In this document: in pieces, positions 8,486 through 13,871 of the stretch | Layout of the letters: each line of letters opens with the position of its first letter | Numbering within the stretch: the stretch's first letter is position 1 | Assembly: GCA_035455445.1 (NCBI GenBank) | Contig: DATIFC010000164.1 | Span: 1 to 13,898 of the forward strand | Direction of reading: 5' to 3' | DNA: 13,898 nt | Source of the DNA: AC-32 sp035455445 | GTDB taxonomy: Bacteria > Actinomycetota > Thermoleophilia > Gaiellales > Gaiellaceae | The notes under the pieces: model-generated | Seen by the model: only the letters and a program-made list of their open reading frames with translations | The model's database searches: none | What the model was told of the DNA's origin: nothing | Program-made: the position numbers and the translations under genes

Positions 8486-8719
8486 GTGTCCGCGGCGCTC
8501 GTCGAGTACCTGGCTCGCCGCCTGGTCGACGAGCCCGAGGCCGTGCGCGTCGAGGAGATCGAGCGCGACGGCGACACGATCCTCCAGCTGCACGTCGCGA
8601 AGGACGACGTGGGCAAGGTGATCGGGCGCCAGGGCCGGATCGCCCGTGCCCTGCGCACGGTCGTGCGGGCCTCCGCGACCAGGCGCGAGGGGCGCACGCT
8701 GCTCGAGATCGTCGAGTAG
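8486..8719 (+). CDS. khpA: KH-domain RNA-binding protein KhpA (YlqC family)
   Basis: Small single-KH-domain RNA-binding protein, 77 residues, of the family encoded after rpsP in many Gram-positive bacteria. In firmicutes it pairs with KhpB and affects cell division and small-RNA biology; the actinobacterial role is less clear. The KH signature GKVIGRQGRIARAL contains the GRQG loop at 47-50, and the last strand ends RTLLEIVE. GTG 8486 begins one base after the rpsP stop, without a good SD of its own, suggesting translational coupling. The next gene starts directly after its TAG. Confidence 0.95.
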   Translation: MSAALVEYLARRLVDEPEAVRVEEIERDGDTILQLHVAKDDVGKVIGRQGRIARALRTVVRASATRREGRTLLEIVE

Positions 8720-9412
8720 TTGCGGGTCGCGGCGCTCTACGACATCCACGGCAACCTGCCGGCGCTGGAGGCCGTGCTCGAGGAGCTGGAGCGCGAGGGC
8801 GTGGACGCGATCGTGGTCGGCGGCGACATCGCCTCCGGCCCTCCGCAGCCGCGCGAGGTGGTCGAGCTCGTCCGCTCGCTGCCGGGTGCGCACTGCATCC
8901 GCGGCAACGCCGACCGCCTGCGTGACGAGGAGTTCGCCGGAGAGGCGGGGCTCGCCTGGCTGCTGGAGCGCCTCGACGAGGAGCAGGTCGACTGGCTCGT
9001 CTCGCTGCCGTTCTCGGTCGTGCTGGAGGACACGCTCTACGTCCACGCGACGCCGCAGGACGACACGACCGTCGTGACCGAGCTGACGACGGACGAGAAG
9101 CTCGCCGGCCTGCTCCGCGAGGTCGAGCAGGGCCGCGTCGTCGCGGGCCACACGCACATGCAGCTGGAGCGGCGCGTGGGGGAGAAGCTGTTCGTGAACC
9201 CGGGCAGCGTCGGCTGGCCGTACGAAGGCGCGGCCGGCGCGTACTGGGCTGTCCTGGACGAGGGAGTCGAGCTGCGGCACACCGACTACGACCGCGAGCG
9301 CGCGGCCGGGCTCGTCCGCGCCTCGGGCCACCCGCGAGCCGAGGAGATCGCCGCCGAGAACATCCTCCTCTCCGCTCCCCGCGCGGAGGCGCTGGAGGTC
9401 TTCGGCGGGTGA
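8720..9412 (+). CDS. Calcineurin-like metallophosphoesterase (YfcE/MJ0936-like)
   Basis: Predicted two-metal phosphodiesterase or phosphatase, 230 residues, cytosolic. All family metal and catalytic motifs are present in order: DIHGN (Asp8, His10), GGDIASG (Asp36), RGNADR (Asn63), VHATP (His109) and GHTH (His144, His146), then NPGSVGWP. The last 40 or so residues form a charged helical extension. TTG 8720 begins immediately after the khpA TAG and yields (M)RVAALYDIHGN, the expected opening strand; its stop overlaps the rimM start as GTGA. In the arrangement I know best, khpA is followed directly by rimM, so this gene looks inserted into a ribosome-maturation operon. The substrate cannot be told from sequence; a cyclic nucleotide, dinucleotide or RNA-end phosphate are all possible. 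Confidence 0.9.
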   Translation: MRVAALYDIHGNLPALEAVLEELEREGVDAIVVGGDIASGPPQPREVVELVRSLPGAHCIRGNADRLRDEEFAGEAGLAWLLERLDEEQVDWLVSLPFSVVLEDTLYVHATPQDDTTVVTELTTDEKLAGLLREVEQGRVVAGHTHMQLERRVGEKLFVNPGSVGWPYEGAAGAYWAVLDEGVELRHTDYDRERAAGLVRASGHPRAEEIAAENILLSAPRAEALEVFGG

Positions 9413-9870
9413 CGGACCTGGTCAAGGTCGGCCGCGTCGGCAAGCCGCACGGGCTCGACGGCTCGTTCTTCGTCGAGCACGCGAGCGAGGACGAGGAGCG
9501 GTTCGCGACCGGCGCGACGCTGCACGTCGACGGCGAGCCCGCGCTGGTCGTCGCCTCGAAGCGCTCGCGCGGCCGCCCGGTGATCCGGCTCGACCGCGAG
9601 CCTCCGCGCGGCGCGGAGCTCGCGGTGACGCGCGACGCGCTCCCGCCGGCCGGCGAGGACGAGTACTACGAGTTCCAGCTCGTCGGCCTCGCGGTCGAGG
9701 AGGAGGGCGGCCGCGTGCTCGGCAGCGTGACCGCGGTCATCCCCGGCCCGGCGAACGACGTGCTCGAGCTCGACACGGGCCTGCTGCTGCCGCTCGTGGC
9801 CGCCTGCATCCGGCAGGTGGACCTCGACGCGGGCCGAATCCAGATCGCGCGGGGCTTCGCAGACCCGTGA
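9409..9870 (+). CDS. rimM: Ribosome maturation factor RimM
   Basis: 16S rRNA processing/30S head maturation factor that binds S19, 153 residues. The N-terminal barrel begins VKVGRVGKPHGLDGSFFVE (about 5-23). The C-terminal PRC-barrel starts at EYYEFQLVGLAV and includes LGSVTAVIPGPANDVLEL and LLLPLVAACIRQVDLDAGRI. The length is slightly below the usual 165-175 residues but both domains look whole. GTG 9409 overlaps the phosphoesterase stop as GTGA, so translation is coupled. A 132-base gap separates it from trmD, its usual partner, so the operon may be broken there. Confidence 0.93.
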   Translation: MTDLVKVGRVGKPHGLDGSFFVEHASEDEERFATGATLHVDGEPALVVASKRSRGRPVIRLDREPPRGAELAVTRDALPPAGEDEYYEFQLVGLAVEEEGGRVLGSVTAVIPGPANDVLELDTGLLLPLVAACIRQVDLDAGRIQIARGFADP

Positions 9871-9980
9871 GGCGCTCGCTCGCGACGCCGTCCAGAGGCC
9901 GTGCCGGCGTTGCGGCGCGGGCGTTCGACACACAGTCGTGGATGCAGAACCACCTCACACCTCGGAGACGGACGGCCAGC

Positions 9981-9986
9981 TAACCT
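9981..9986 (+). promoter_or_regulatory. Candidate -10 box upstream of trmD
   Basis: TAACCT lies in the 132-base rimM-trmD gap, 16 bases before the trmD GTG. A start of transcription near 9993 would give about a 10-base leader. No SD precedes the GTG and no clear -35 is visible, so this is a pattern match only. Confidence 0.3.
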
Positions 9987-10002
9987 GCCTCGGCCTTCTC
10001 CT

Positions 10003-10659
10003 GTGCAGCTCGACGTCTTCACTCTCCTCCCGCACGCGTTCGCCTGGCTCACCGAGCAGCGGCCGGTTGCCGCCGTGCTCGGCGACGAGCTGGAGCTGCG
10101 GCTGCTCAACTACCGCGACCACACGCCGCTCACCGGCGGCCAGGTCGACGACGAGCCCTACGGCGGGGGCGCCGGGATGGTGCTGCGCGTGGACGTGGTC
10201 GCCGCGGCGCTCGACGCGGTCTACGGCGGCATGCCGGGGCATCGCGTCGTCGCGCTCACGCCGCAGGGCCGCCAGCTGACGCAGGCCGTGGTCGAGGAGC
10301 TCGCCGAGGAGGAGCACCTGACGCTGCTCTCGGCCCGCTTCGAGGGCTTCGACGAGCGCGTCCTGATCCACCTCGCCTCCGACGCGATCTCGATCGGCCC
10401 CTACGTGCTCTCCGGAGGCGAGCTGCCGTCGATGGTGATGGTGGACGCGATCGCGCGCCGCCTGCCGGGCGCGCTCTCCGAGGAGTCGGGCGCGATCGAG
10501 AGCTTCTCGCCCGGGCTGGACGGCGGCCTCGAGTACCCTCACTACACGCGTCCGGCCGATTTCCGAGGGTGGCGGGTGCCGGACGTGCTGCTGTCGGGGG
10601 ATCACAGGAGAATCGACGTGTGGCGGAAGGAACAGAGCCGACTGAGGACCGGGTCGTGA
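10003..10659 (+). CDS. trmD: tRNA (guanosine(37)-N1)-methyltransferase TrmD, short form
   Basis: SPOUT-family enzyme that makes m1G37 in tRNAs reading CNN codons, preventing +1 frameshifts; it acts as a dimer with SAM in a trefoil knot. From GTG 10003 it has 218 residues: MQLDVFTLLP opening, VDDEPYGGGAGMVLR (48-62), LTPQGRQLTQ (85-94), RFEGFDERV (112-120), IGPYVLSGGELPSMV (131-145) and YPHYTRPADFRGWRVPDVLLSGDHRRIDVWR (178-208). By my recalled alignment, the general-base Asp of ATEDSF-type sequences is Glu166 here, and IGDYVLSGGE has Pro133 in place of Asp. The chain stops just after the QSLxRT motif, lacking the last 30 or so residues of E. coli TrmD. The open frame extends upstream but the family N-terminus fixes this start. 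Its TGA overlaps the lepB GTG (GTGA). Confidence 0.93.
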   Translation: MQLDVFTLLPHAFAWLTEQRPVAAVLGDELELRLLNYRDHTPLTGGQVDDEPYGGGAGMVLRVDVVAAALDAVYGGMPGHRVVALTPQGRQLTQAVVEELAEEEHLTLLSARFEGFDERVLIHLASDAISIGPYVLSGGELPSMVMVDAIARRLPGALSEESGAIESFSPGLDGGLEYPHYTRPADFRGWRVPDVLLSGDHRRIDVWRKEQSRLRTGS

Positions 10660-11384
10660 GCGGCGACGGCTTCGACGAGCGCACGAGCTCGGGCGGCGGC
10701 GACTACCGCTCGGAGTACCCGCCGCCGCGCTATCCGCCGCTGATCACGCCCTCCGAGCAGGAGGCGCGCAAGCACTCGCGCAACCCGCTCGACCGGCTGA
10801 CCGCCGGGCTGCCGCGCCCCTGGCGGATCGCGATCGACTGGATCGTCACCATCGCCGGCGCGATCGCGATCGTGCTCGCGATCAAGGCCTGGGTCGTGAA
10901 CCCGTACCGGATCCCGTCCAGCTCGATGGAGCCGACGCTGCACTGCGCCAGGCCGGGCCAGGGCTGCGAGGCCAGGCTCTCCGACCGCGTGCTCGCGAAC
11001 CGCTTCATCTACCACTTCCGCGGCCCGCACCGCGGCGAGATCGTCGTCTTCAACACGCCCAAGGCCGCACAGGAGATGTGCGGCGCGAGCGGCACCTTCG
11101 TCAAGCGCCTGATCGGGCTCCCGGGCGAGACGGTCAGCGAGCGCGAGGGCGGGAAGATCTTCATCGACGGCAAGCGCCTCGACGAGCCGTACATCAAGGC
11201 CGACCGCCGGGCGCACGACGTGACCACCGGCACCTGGCACGTGCCGAAGGGCGAGTACTTCTTCATGGGCGACAACCGCGGCGAGTCGTGCGACTCGCGC
11301 CGCTGGGGCAGCGTCCCGCGGAAGAACCTGATCGGCGAGGTCTTCGCCACCTACTGGCCGCCGAACCGCATCTCCTTCCACTGA
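10656..11384 (+). CDS. lepB: Signal peptidase I, first copy
   Basis: Membrane-anchored serine protease that cleaves signal peptides of Sec/Tat exports on the outer face. From GTG 10656 it has 242 residues: a Pro/Gly/Tyr-rich cytoplasmic leader (1-55), one membrane segment (about 58-80), catalytic Ser90 in PSSSMEPTL, Lys150 in GTFVKRLIGLPGE, and the MGDNRGESCDSR box (204-215). Four Cys (97, 104, 142, 212) lie on the extracytoplasmic side. GTG 10656 overlaps the trmD stop as GTGA and has GAGG 8 bases upstream; GTG 10620, with AGGAG 9 bases upstream, is a credible alternative adding 12 residues. A second copy follows immediately, with long stretches of identical DNA. Confidence 0.93.
   Translation: MSGDGFDERTSSGGGDYRSEYPPPRYPPLITPSEQEARKHSRNPLDRLTAGLPRPWRIAIDWIVTIAGAIAIVLAIKAWVVNPYRIPSSSMEPTLHCARPGQGCEARLSDRVLANRFIYHFRGPHRGEIVVFNTPKAAQEMCGASGTFVKRLIGLPGETVSEREGGKIFIDGKRLDEPYIKADRRAHDVTTGTWHVPKGEYFFMGDNRGESCDSRRWGSVPRKNLIGEVFATYWPPNRISFH
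10890..10948 (+). repeat. 59-bp block identical to 11495-11553 (lepB copies)
   Basis: Every base of 10890-10948 matches 11495-11553, including third codon positions. It covers the end of the membrane segment and the catalytic SSSMEPTL motif. Both flanking bases differ, so the block has sharp edges. Confidence 0.9.
11235..11314 (+). repeat. 80-bp block identical to 11846-11925 (lepB copies)
   Basis: Bases 11235-11314 and 11846-11925 are identical without interruption. They span WHVPKGEYFFMGDNR and the Cys-containing box after it. After one silent mismatch the next 21 bases also match. The intervening region between the two blocks is much more diverged. Confidence 0.9.
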
Positions 11385-11995
11385 GGAACCCGATCGACAG
11401 GCTCACCGGCCGCCTGCCGAGGGCCTGGCGGAGCGCGATCGACTGGGTCGTCACCATCGCCGCCGCGATCGGGATCGTGCTCGCGATCAAGACGTGGGTC
11501 GTGAACCCGTACCGGATCCCGTCCAGCTCGATGGAGCCGACGCTGCACTGCGCGCGGCCCGGCGAGGGCTGCGAGGCCCGCTTCTCCGACCGCGTGCTCG
11601 CCAACCGCTTCATCTACCGCTTCCGCGACCCGCATCGGGGCGAGATCGTGGTCTTCAACACGCCGAGGGCGGCTCTGCGGGAGTGCGGCTCCGGCGGCAC
11701 TTTCGTCAAGCGGCTGATCGGCCTCCCCGGCGAGGTCGTGCACGAGGACGAGAAGGGCTTCATCTGGGTCGACCACAGGAAGCTGCGCGAGCCGTACATC
11801 TCGGCGAGGCGGCGCGACGAGGACGTCACCAACCGCGAGGAGACGTGGCACGTGCCGAAGGGCGAGTACTTCTTCATGGGCGACAACCGCGGCGAGTCGT
11901 GCGACTCGCGCCGCTGGGGCAGCGTGCCGCGGAAGAACCTGATCGGCCCGGTCTTCGCGACCTACTGGCCGCCGAGCCGGATCTCGCTGCGCTAG
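11381..11995 (+). CDS. lepB: Signal peptidase I, second tandem copy (possible CTG start)
   Basis: A second signal peptidase I, 204 residues if read from CTG 11381, lacking the 42-residue leader of the first copy. It opens RNPIDRLTGRLPRAWRSAIDW, aligned to residue 42 onward of copy one. It has a membrane segment about 20-41, catalytic Ser50 and Lys110, and the same four Cys (57, 64, 102, 174), ending MGDNRGESCDSRRWG and RISLR. All catalytic parts are intact, so it is not an obvious pseudogene. In this frame there is no ATG, GTG or TTG between the end of copy one and the membrane segment. The codon overlapping the first copy's TGA is CTG (CTGA), in the same geometry as the GTGA and ATGA overlaps elsewhere in the window. 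GTG 11288, 97 bases inside copy one, is the nearest canonical alternative. The start is therefore uncertain. Confidence 0.85.
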   Translation: MRNPIDRLTGRLPRAWRSAIDWVVTIAAAIGIVLAIKTWVVNPYRIPSSSMEPTLHCARPGEGCEARFSDRVLANRFIYRFRDPHRGEIVVFNTPRAALRECGSGGTFVKRLIGLPGEVVHEDEKGFIWVDHRKLREPYISARRRDEDVTNREETWHVPKGEYFFMGDNRGESCDSRRWGSVPRKNLIGPVFATYWPPSRISLR

Positions 11996-11998
11996 CAT
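11993..11998 (+). promoter_or_regulatory. Candidate -10 box before rplS
   Basis: TAGCAT overlaps the TAG stop of the second lepB and fits TANNNT. Transcription from about 12005 would give a leader of about 20 bases holding the hairpin that abuts the rplS ATG. No -35 is apparent. Confidence 0.25.
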
Positions 11999-12006
11999 TC
12001 CGCCCC

Positions 12007-12026
12007 GGCCCGTCGGGCCTCTTTCT
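12007..12026 (+). terminator. Short hairpin plus T-rich tract abutting rplS
   Basis: GGCCC (12007-12011), loop GTC, GGGCC (12015-12019), then TCTTTCT to 12026, directly before ATG 12027. It resembles an intrinsic terminator for the lepB transcript or an attenuator for rplS. The 5-bp stem is modest in GC-rich DNA, so this is tentative. Confidence 0.35.
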
Positions 12027-12668
12027 ATGAGCCGAGTGATCGAGACCCTCGAGCAGCGTCAGCTGCGGACGAACCTGCCGCCGTTCAAGGCCGGCGACAC
12101 CATGCGCGTGCACTTCCAGGTGATCGAGGGCCAGCGCCGCCGCGTCCAGGTCTTCGAGGGAATCGTCCTCAAGCGCCAGGGCGCCGGCGTGCGCGAGACC
12201 TTCACCGTGCGCAAGCAGTCGTTCGGCGTAGGCGTCGAGCGGACGTTCCCGGTGCACTCGCCGAAGATCGAGCGCATCGAGGTGACCGCGATCGGCGACG
12301 TCAACCGCGCCAAGCTCTACTACCTGCGGGGGAAGGTCGGCAAGCGCGCCCGCGTCCGCGCGAGGCGCGGCGTGGCGCTGCCGGAGTCCGAGCTGCTGAC
12401 GAGCGCCGGCGCGATGCCCCCGGAGGGCGAGGCGGTCGACGAGGAGCTCGTCGCGGAGGCCGCCGAGGCCGCGGAGGCGGACGAGGCTCCGGCCGAGGAG
12501 GCTGCCGCAGAGGAGGCTTCTGCCGAAGAGGCTGGTCCTGAGGAGCCCGCTGCCGAGGAGCCCGCCCCGGAGGAGCCGGTTGCCGAAGAGCCGGGCCCTG
12601 AGCCCGAGCCGGCGGGCGAGCCCGAGCCGGCGCAGACCGAAGAAGAGCCCGAGCCCGCCCGCGAATAG
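12027..12668 (+). CDS. rplS: 50S ribosomal protein L19 with long acidic C-terminal tail
   Basis: Large-subunit protein bL19, located at the 30S-50S interface. Residues 1-114 are a complete L19: FKAGDTMRVHFQVIEGQRRRVQVFEGIVLKRQGAGVRETFTVRK, GVGVERTFPVHSPKIERIEV and RAKLYYLRGKVGKRARVRARR. Usual L19 ends about there. Here 99 more residues follow (115-213), rich in Glu, Ala and Pro: I count 33 Glu and 2 Asp against one Arg. Within it lie seven pentads of the form (A/P)-E-E-(A/P) plus one variable residue at 155-189. The tail is in frame with no stop and keeps the gene's codon style, so it looks real and not a missed stop. ATG 12027 has no SD; a hairpin/T-tract occupies that place. In E. coli rplS follows trmD; here two lepB genes intervene. 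Confidence 0.95.
   Translation: MSRVIETLEQRQLRTNLPPFKAGDTMRVHFQVIEGQRRRVQVFEGIVLKRQGAGVRETFTVRKQSFGVGVERTFPVHSPKIERIEVTAIGDVNRAKLYYLRGKVGKRARVRARRGVALPESELLTSAGAMPPEGEAVDEELVAEAAEAAEADEAPAEEAAAEEASAEEAGPEEPAAEEPAPEEPVAEEPGPEPEPAGEPEPAQTEEEPEPARE
12489..12593 (+). repeat. Seven imperfect 15-bp tandem repeats in the rplS tail
   Basis: Seven consecutive 15-base units encode PAEEA, AAEEA, SAEEA, GPEEP, AAEEP, APEEP and VAEEP. The GAGGAG/GAAGAG core recurs each 15 bases, with variation mostly in the fifth codon. A slippage-type expansion is the likely origin. Confidence 0.8.
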
Positions 12669-12757
12669 CCCCGGCCGCAGCGCGCGCGGCGCGTCCTCGA
12701 CGGACGCACGAAGGTCGACCCCGGTCGCCGTGGTGGAGGCGCCGTCGAAGCTCCGGC

Positions 12758-12774
12758 CCGCCAGGTGCTGGCGG
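12758..12774. repeat. Perfect hairpin in the rplS-rnhB gap
   Basis: CCGCCAG, loop GTG, CTGGCGG: a perfect 7-bp stem with a triloop, about 90 bases after the rplS stop. It could end the rplS transcript, but no T-run follows. The rest of the 236-base gap (12669-12904) holds a repeated CCGTCGAAGC (near 12742 and 12783), the GTGAC repeats and the rnhB promoter candidate. I see no coding signal there. Confidence 0.35.
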
Positions 12775-12839
12775 CTCCAGATCCGTCGAAGCGGTGTACG
12801 GAGGAGCGTGCAGCTGCTCTTCCCGTTCACGTGGGCGTC

Positions 12840-12863
12840 GTGACTTCGTGACGAAAGCGTGAC
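12840..12863 (+). promoter_or_regulatory. Three GTGAC direct repeats upstream of rnhB
   Basis: GTGAC occurs at 12840-12844, 12848-12852 and 12859-12863, each preceded by C. The last two are 11 bases apart start to start, about one helical turn. Spaced direct repeats of this kind are typical of OmpR/PhoB-type regulators such as actinobacterial MtrA. The repeats lie just upstream of where a -35 would be. Function is inferred from pattern only. Confidence 0.35.
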
Positions 12864-12891
12864 CTTTGCGGGCGTCGGCTGCGGCCGGCGC

Positions 12892-12897
12892 TATGCT
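12892..12897 (+). promoter_or_regulatory. Candidate -10 box for a leaderless rnhB transcript
   Basis: TATGCT fits TANNNT and ends 7 bases before GTG 12905, the same geometry as at ffh. A TTGCGG at 12866-12871 could be a poor -35 with a long 20-base spacer. Confidence 0.45.
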
Positions 12898-12904
12898 CGC
12901 CCGC

Positions 12905-13576
12905 GTGGCTCGTCGCACCGGCCGGAAGCTTCTCCAGTTCGACCGCAGGCTCGGCGCGCGCTTCGTGGCCGGTGCCGACGAGGCCGGGCGGGGGCCGCTC
13001 GCGGGCCCGCTGCTCGTCGCCGGCGTGCTGCTCGACTACGCCAAGCTGCGCGACCACAAGGTTCGCCCGCTGGCCTTCTTGAACGACTCGAAGAAGTGCG
13101 CCGAGGCCGAGCGCGAGGAGCTCTACCGCGCGGTCCTCGGCTGCGCCGAGCGCGTGGTGGTGCGGGCCGTCCCGGCGACGCAGATCGACCGGGTCGGCCT
13201 GCACCGGTCGAACCTCGCCGGGCTGCGGGCGGTGCTGGCGGAGCTCTCCCCGCCGGCCGAGGTCTGCCTCGTCGACGGCTTCCGGCTCGGCCCGCTCGCG
13301 CCCGAGCACCGCGCAGTCGTGGACGGCGACGAGAAGAGCGCCGCGATCGCGGCCGCGTCGATCGTCGCAAAGGTGACGCGCGACCGGATGATGCGGCGCA
13401 TCGACGCGCTCTACCCCGCGTACGGCTTCAGCTCTCACGTCGGCTACATCACGCCGGGCCACACGGCGGTGGTGCGGGAGGTCGGCCCGTCCGAGATCCA
13501 CCGCCGGTCCTGGCGGGCGCGGGCGTACATGACGGACGAAGAGCTTGAGGAACTCGTCCGAGCAGAGAGCGCTTAG
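12905..13576 (+). CDS. rnhB: Ribonuclease HII
   Basis: Endonuclease that removes RNA, including single ribonucleotides, from RNA-DNA hybrids with Mg/Mn. From GTG 12905 it has 223 residues: the catalytic DEAGRGPLAGP at 25-35 (Asp25, Glu26), LNDSKK (59-64), Asp124 in LVDGF, and DGDEKSAAIAAASIVAKVTRDRMM (140-163, with Asp142). The late segment YPAYGFSSHVGYITPGH has HVGYIT where most members have HKGYGT. ATG 12893 (four residues longer) is an alternative start, but it lies inside the candidate -10 box, and neither codon has an SD. The open frame continues upstream to about 12866 without family similarity. Its 3' end overlaps yraN by 32 bases in another frame. Confidence 0.93.
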   Translation: MARRTGRKLLQFDRRLGARFVAGADEAGRGPLAGPLLVAGVLLDYAKLRDHKVRPLAFLNDSKKCAEAEREELYRAVLGCAERVVVRAVPATQIDRVGLHRSNLAGLRAVLAELSPPAEVCLVDGFRLGPLAPEHRAVVDGDEKSAAIAAASIVAKVTRDRMMRRIDALYPAYGFSSHVGYITPGHTAVVREVGPSEIHRRSWRARAYMTDEELEELVRAESA

Positions 13577-13871
13577 GCACTACCGGCTTCGCTGCTTCCG
13601 CGTCCTCGGCACGAACGTCTGGATCGGCGGCTACGAGATCGATCTCGTCGTGCGCCGCGCACGCACCGTCGCGTTCGTCGAGGTGAAGTCCAAGGGCGGC
13701 GATCACTACGGCGACCCGCTCGAGATGGTCGGGCCGGAGAAGCAGCGCCGCCTGCGCCGAGCCGCCGAGGCCTGGCTCGCCGCGCACCCGGAAGCGGTGG
13801 GACTCGAGACGCGGTTCGACGTCGTGGCCGTCCGCGACGGTCGCCTCGAGCGGGTCGCCGGCGCGTTCTGA
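13545..13871 (+). CDS. yraN: YraN family (UPF0102) endonuclease-like protein
   Basis: A 108-residue member of the UPF0102/YraN family with a restriction-endonuclease-like fold; its in vivo role is poorly defined. It often neighbours rnhB, as here. The core is visible: GGYEIDLVVRR (Glu31, Asp33), FVEVKSK (44-50, Glu46/Lys48), a helix LEMVGPEKQRRLRRAAEAWLAAHP, and the closing strand RFDVVAV, ending in AF as the family does. The N-terminal helix (SEQRALRHYRLRCFRVLGTN) is shorter than the usual 120-residue forms and lacks their typical GE opening. TTG 13545 overlaps rnhB by 32 bases with a weak SD, suggesting coupling. The remaining 27 bases to the window end carry a small GC hairpin and no gene. 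Confidence 0.88.
   Translation: MRNSSEQRALRHYRLRCFRVLGTNVWIGGYEIDLVVRRARTVAFVEVKSKGGDHYGDPLEMVGPEKQRRLRRAAEAWLAAHPEAVGLETRFDVVAVRDGRLERVAGAF

Noticed and set aside
9942..9983. Short open frame (13 codons plus stop, MQNHLTPRRRTAS) in the rimM-trmD gap as a leader peptide
   Set aside because: No SD, no run of regulatory codons and no attenuator-like pair of hairpins; chance occurrence is likely.
11381..11995. Second lepB as a pseudogene because it lacks a canonical start
   Set aside because: Catalytic Ser, Lys, membrane segment and C-terminal box are all intact with no internal stop or frameshift, so a functional gene with an unusual start fits better.
12580..12843. 87-residue open frame from the rplS tail into the rplS-rnhB gap
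   Set aside because: Overlaps the L19 tail in another frame, no recognisable family and no SD; treated as chance.
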